From contig CAYRWY010000304.1 in NCBI GenBank assembly GCA_964427955.1, positions 1 through 7,314 of the forward strand: a stretch of DNA of 7,314 nucleotides. Reading direction: 5' to 3'. Positions 5,033-7,314 of this stretch are shown here, piece after piece. The position numbers were made by a program, and so were the translations under genes. Numbering within the stretch: the stretch's first letter is position 1; each line of letters begins with the position of its first letter. The stretch comes from JACRBK01 sp964427955 (GTDB lineage: Bacteria; Chloroflexota; Anaerolineae; Aggregatilineales; Aggregatilineaceae). The notes beneath the pieces are model-generated. The model did not search any database. It saw only the letters and a program-made list of their open reading frames with translations, and was not told where the DNA came from.

Positions 5033-7314
5033 CGCGCCTTCACCACGATCCAGCTCAGCCACACGAAATCTTCCGACTGGACGCCTTTGTCCCCACGCAC
5101 GCGCAGCGTCGCCGCCGGATCGTCCGCCGGATAGACGCGCACCAGCACCCGGTAGCCGGTCGGCACCGTCGCGTCCGTCGTAATCGTCAGCGTGCGCACG
5201 TCGGCAACGGTCTGGTGACGCGCCCAGGTGGTCATCGGCGGGGTAGGGGGGCGGTCTTCCTGGGCGGCTTTGGTGAACGTGTTGTAATCGATGATCTGGA
5301 CTGAGACGACATATTCCTGGTCGATGGCCTTGAGCGCCTCCCAGTACAGGGTGATGGTGGTCTGTTCGCCGGGCGCCAGCGAGCGGTCGCTGACCTCGTA
5401 GCCCAGCAGCTTGACCACGCCCCCGAAATTTACGTTGACCGGGTTCGGCACGCCGCCCGGCGGTGCTTCCAGCCGGACCTGGCCCAGGTAGACCCGGTAG
5501 GAGGCCGTGTCCACGTCGGGGCCGGTGGCGAACATGCGCTGGCGGGTGGGCAGGTGGTAAAAGCCCAGGTAGACGTCGAGCGTCTGCGGGGTATACAGTC
5601 CCTTCGGAATCGAGACCGCGATCAAATTGTTCCAGGTGTCGTCCGGCTTCAGATCGGACGTCGCGATCAGCCCGCCGCCGGGGTAGATGTCGCGCTGTGC
5701 TTCGATGGCGCCGTCCTCATCGACCAGGTGCACGAACAGGCTCCAATCGCGCGTCAGCGGTTCCTTGACGGTGAAGGCGGGCGAGAATTCGAGAAACTCG
5801 CCGGGCCGGATCGCGCCCGACAACTGCTGGTAGGCCATGCACAGCGCCTCCGGATCGGTCTCTGCTTCGCTGAAGCACGCCGCGTGCTGCGGGCCGGATT
5901 CCAGGGTCGGTTCGCTCCAATAGGCCGTGCGATCCAGTGTATACGCCGGGCGAATCGTCGCGAACGGCGTGATCGCCGCCACCCCGACGAAGAATATCCC
6001 CGCCGCCGCCAGAATGATTACGCCTGCTCCGGCCTCACCCCATCCTGGATGGAGAGGGGAAGCGCCGCCCGATACCTCCCCCTCTCTAACTTTGTTGGAG
6101 AGGGGGCCGGGGGGTGAGGCCAGCCTGAAACTGTGGTGAACTGCCTTTCCCCACCACGCCAGCCCGACCGCCAGCCCGATATTCAGCGGGGCGATGGCGC
6201 TGAACCACAGCCGCCCCTGCGAAGCCCAGGTCTGCCGCGTCCACGAGATCAGCGAGACGAAGACGATCACCGGCCAGATCGCCACGCACAGCGCCGCGAG
6301 ATTCGCCTTTTTCGCTGCCGGATCGGCGCTGCGCCGTGCCGCGACGAGTCCGGCGAGGATCGCCGCGATCAGCCCCACGATCCCGATCCCGGTGATGACG
6401 TTGAACACCCGGTAGATGCCGTCGCTCATCGGCACGTTGACGCCGCCGAACAATCCCCAGAACGACATCATGAACGTGTCGCGCTCGGTCCAGAGCTGCG
6501 CCAGGTCGGCGGGCACGGCGCGGCGTCCGACGATGTCCAGGAAGACGTTGATCCCGGTCGCGTCGCCGTAGAGATCGTAATTCCGCCAGTACCACCAGCC
6601 CGCGATCAGGATCGTCAGCCCGCCGGAGATCGCGCCGCCGATCACCACCGGGCGCCAGTCGCGCACGCGGATCGAGACAATCAGCAGGGCGACGGCGATC
6701 AACGGCAGCAGGAAACCGATCTGGAATTTCGCCAGCATCCCCGCGCCCGCCGCCGCGCCGATCACGACGTAGGTCCGCAGGGGCGGAGCGTCGCGCCGCT
6801 TGAGCAGCCGCACGATCAGCAGCAGCAGCGCCGTGGCGAGCAGGGTAGAGAGGTTGTCATTGTTGATGACCGCGCTGATGAACAGGAACATCGGGTTGAA
6901 GGCGGTGAACGCCGCCGCGCCCAGCGCGATCCACGCCGAACGGGGGAACAACTCGCGCCCCAGGCAGTACGTCAACCAGACCGTGCCCAGCCCCATCAGG
7001 ATCGACAACCCGCGCACGAGGTGCATGGCGAGCGCCGTCCCCGACCAGGGGAAAGACTCGCGTTCCGCGTGGTGGGCGACCATGTTGGCATTGCCGTCCG
7101 GCACGACGATCCCGATGTCGGCGTGCGGGTTGATGCGCCGCACCTGGTCCAGATCGCCCGTATCGATCCAGAAGGTGGCGACGGCGCCGATCATATAATA
7201 CAGCGGCGGCTGGCCGCCCTCCTGCCGCCAGGGGCCGGGCTGCGCCGGGTCCTGGACCGGAAGGCGCAGTCCGTGCGTCGCCATGTACTGCACCATCGGG
7301 TAATGCCATAATTC
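5029..7314 (-). CDS. DUF2142/ArnT-like GT-C glycosyltransferase, 5'-truncated by window edge
   Basis: The frame is open to the window edge and starts mid-protein at E-L-W-H-Y-P-M-V-Q-Y, which aligns with DE-VTHFPVIDHI of the paralogue downstream. TM1 and the start codon therefore lie outside, and the leading Glu is the second residue of the PPDE catalytic motif. The 761 visible residues include GLRLPVQDP, QEGGQPPLYYMIG, SFPWSGTALAMHLVRG, NPMFLFISAVINNDN, GWWYWRNYDLYGDATG and WTRQTWASQGRLWFSA, then a long Pro-rich loop made by a repeat insertion. A last TM (IILAAAGIFFVGVAAI) precedes two C-terminal beta-rich modules from about residue 460 (LFVHLVDEDG; LLGYEVSD; TITLYWEALK), likely extracytoplasmic. 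By family it is a polytopic inner-membrane enzyme transferring sugar from a lipid carrier; donor and acceptor are unknown. It is the first visible gene of the operon and overlaps the next by four bases. Confidence 0.85.
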   Translation of the reverse strand, partial: ELWHYPMVQYMATHGLRLPVQDPAQPGPWRQEGGQPPLYYMIGAVATFWIDTGDLDQVRRINPHADIGIVVPDGNANMVAHHAERESFPWSGTALAMHLVRGLSILMGLGTVWLTYCLGRELFPRSAWIALGAAAFTAFNPMFLFISAVINNDNLSTLLATALLLLIVRLLKRRDAPPLRTYVVIGAAAGAGMLAKFQIGFLLPLIAVALLIVSIRVRDWRPVVIGGAISGGLTILIAGWWYWRNYDLYGDATGINVFLDIVGRRAVPADLAQLWTERDTFMMSFWGLFGGVNVPMSDGIYRVFNVITGIGIVGLIAAILAGLVAARRSADPAAKKANLAALCVAIWPVIVFVSLISWTRQTWASQGRLWFSAIAPLNIGLAVGLAWWGKAVHHSFRLASPPGPLSNKVREGEVSGGASPLHPGWGEAGAGVIILAAAGIFFVGVAAITPFATIRPAYTLDRTAYWSEPTLESGPQHAACFSEAETDPEALCMAYQQLSGAIRPGEFLEFSPAFTVKEPLTRDWSLFVHLVDEDGAIEAQRDIYPGGGLIATSDLKPDDTWNNLIAVSIPKGLYTPQTLDVYLGFYHLPTRQRMFATGPDVDTASYRVYLGQVRLEAPPGGVPNPVNVNFGGVVKLLGYEVSDRSLAPGEQTTITLYWEALKAIDQEYVVSVQIIDYNTFTKAAQEDRPPTPPMTTWARHQTVADVRTLTITTDATVPTGYRVLVRVYPADDPAATLRVRGDKGVQSEDFVWLSWIVVKAR
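6031..6121 (-). mobile_element. 91-bp MITE-like composite with 11-bp terminal inverted repeats
   Basis: GGCCTCACCCC (6031-6041) is the exact reverse complement of GGGGTGAGGCC (6111-6121). Inside lie copy C and, facing it, a shorter inverted relative (GGATGGAGAGGGG, 6047-6059). The unit encodes about 31 extra residues in a loop between two TMs and keeps the frame. The paralogue has no such loop. I see no adjacent target duplication and no transposase. Confidence 0.6.
6078..6121 (-). repeat. 44-bp hairpin element, copy C, inside upstream GT-C gene
   Basis: Same structure as copy B: CCCCCTCTC (6078-6086), TAAC, loop TTT (6091-6093), GTTG, GAGAGGGGG (6098-6106), then CCGGGGGGTGAGGCC. It is translated as ASPPGPLSNKVREG and forms one half of the larger composite at 6031-6121. 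Confidence 0.9.

Noticed and set aside
5033..5062. Upstream ATG at 5062 as start of the second GT-C gene
   Set aside because: It lies inside the end of the upstream gene and adds only ten residues. The ATGA overlap at 5032 is the normal coupled arrangement.
4855..6121. Spaced repeats as a CRISPR array
   Set aside because: Copies are more than a kilobase apart, palindromic and inside genes; there are no regular spacers and no cas genes.
6022..6127. GCCTG on both sides of the 91-bp unit as a target-site duplication
   Set aside because: The matches (6022-6026 and 6123-6127) do not abut the ends symmetrically, and a 5-base match in GC-rich DNA is easily chance.
6133..7311. Plus-strand open frame of 392 codons
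   Set aside because: Same composition bias, antisense to conserved GT-C motifs; no convincing start site.

Overview
The window comes from a GC-rich bacterium. Two sampled 60-base lines of the large genes count 39-40 G+C out of 60. The content suggests a filamentous or environmental Chloroflexota (Anaerolineae-like): large GT-C membrane proteins with C-terminal beta-sandwich modules, a CcbP-type protein, and intergenic repeats that have invaded genes. The phylum is an inference from gene content and style; no marker gene is present. A run of 100 Ns (1911-2010) marks an assembly gap, so this is a draft genome or metagenome bin.

All real genes lie on the minus strand and read right to left as one tight cluster. 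From upstream to downstream they are: (1) a 5'-truncated DUF2142/ArnT-like GT-C membrane glycosyltransferase (7314 to 5029); (2) a tandem paralogue of it (5032 to 2528) that starts with a 4-base ATGA overlap; (3) a small acidic protein of the CcbP calcium-binding family (2514 to 2152), 13 bases downstream with a strong Shine-Dalgarno; (4) a YfhO-family GT-C membrane protein (2155 to 40), whose likely TTG start overlaps the ccbP stop (TTGA) and which is interrupted by the gap. No stretch of 300 bases lacks a gene. The promoter must lie beyond position 7314. No terminator is visible in the 39 bases after the last gene.

The three large proteins share one architecture: an N-terminal polytopic GT-C-type core with an acidic motif in the first outer loop, followed by an extracytoplasmic C-terminal region. 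They probably transfer sugars from lipid-linked donors onto cell-envelope glycans or glycolipids, but acceptor and donor cannot be read from the sequence. The calcium-binding protein is much lower in GC (about 54% over its region) and looks like a later arrival in the operon.

The most unusual content is a set of short repeats lying inside reading frames. A 44-bp hairpin element occurs three times, once in each large gene, in the same orientation and the same codon phase, encoding ASPPxPLS-type peptides. The gene 1 copy has a changed stem with compensating changes on both arms. In gene 4 (the 5'-truncated one) the element is half of a 91-bp unit with perfect 11-bp terminal inverted repeats, and the paralogue lacks it. 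Gene 3's N-terminus is largely built from three repeat families (a 7-bp tandem, a 9-bp tandem and the hairpin), and a fourth GC hairpin lies in one of its loops. This resembles the protein-coding palindromic elements described in Rickettsia. I see no defence system, CRISPR array, RNA gene or transposase here.
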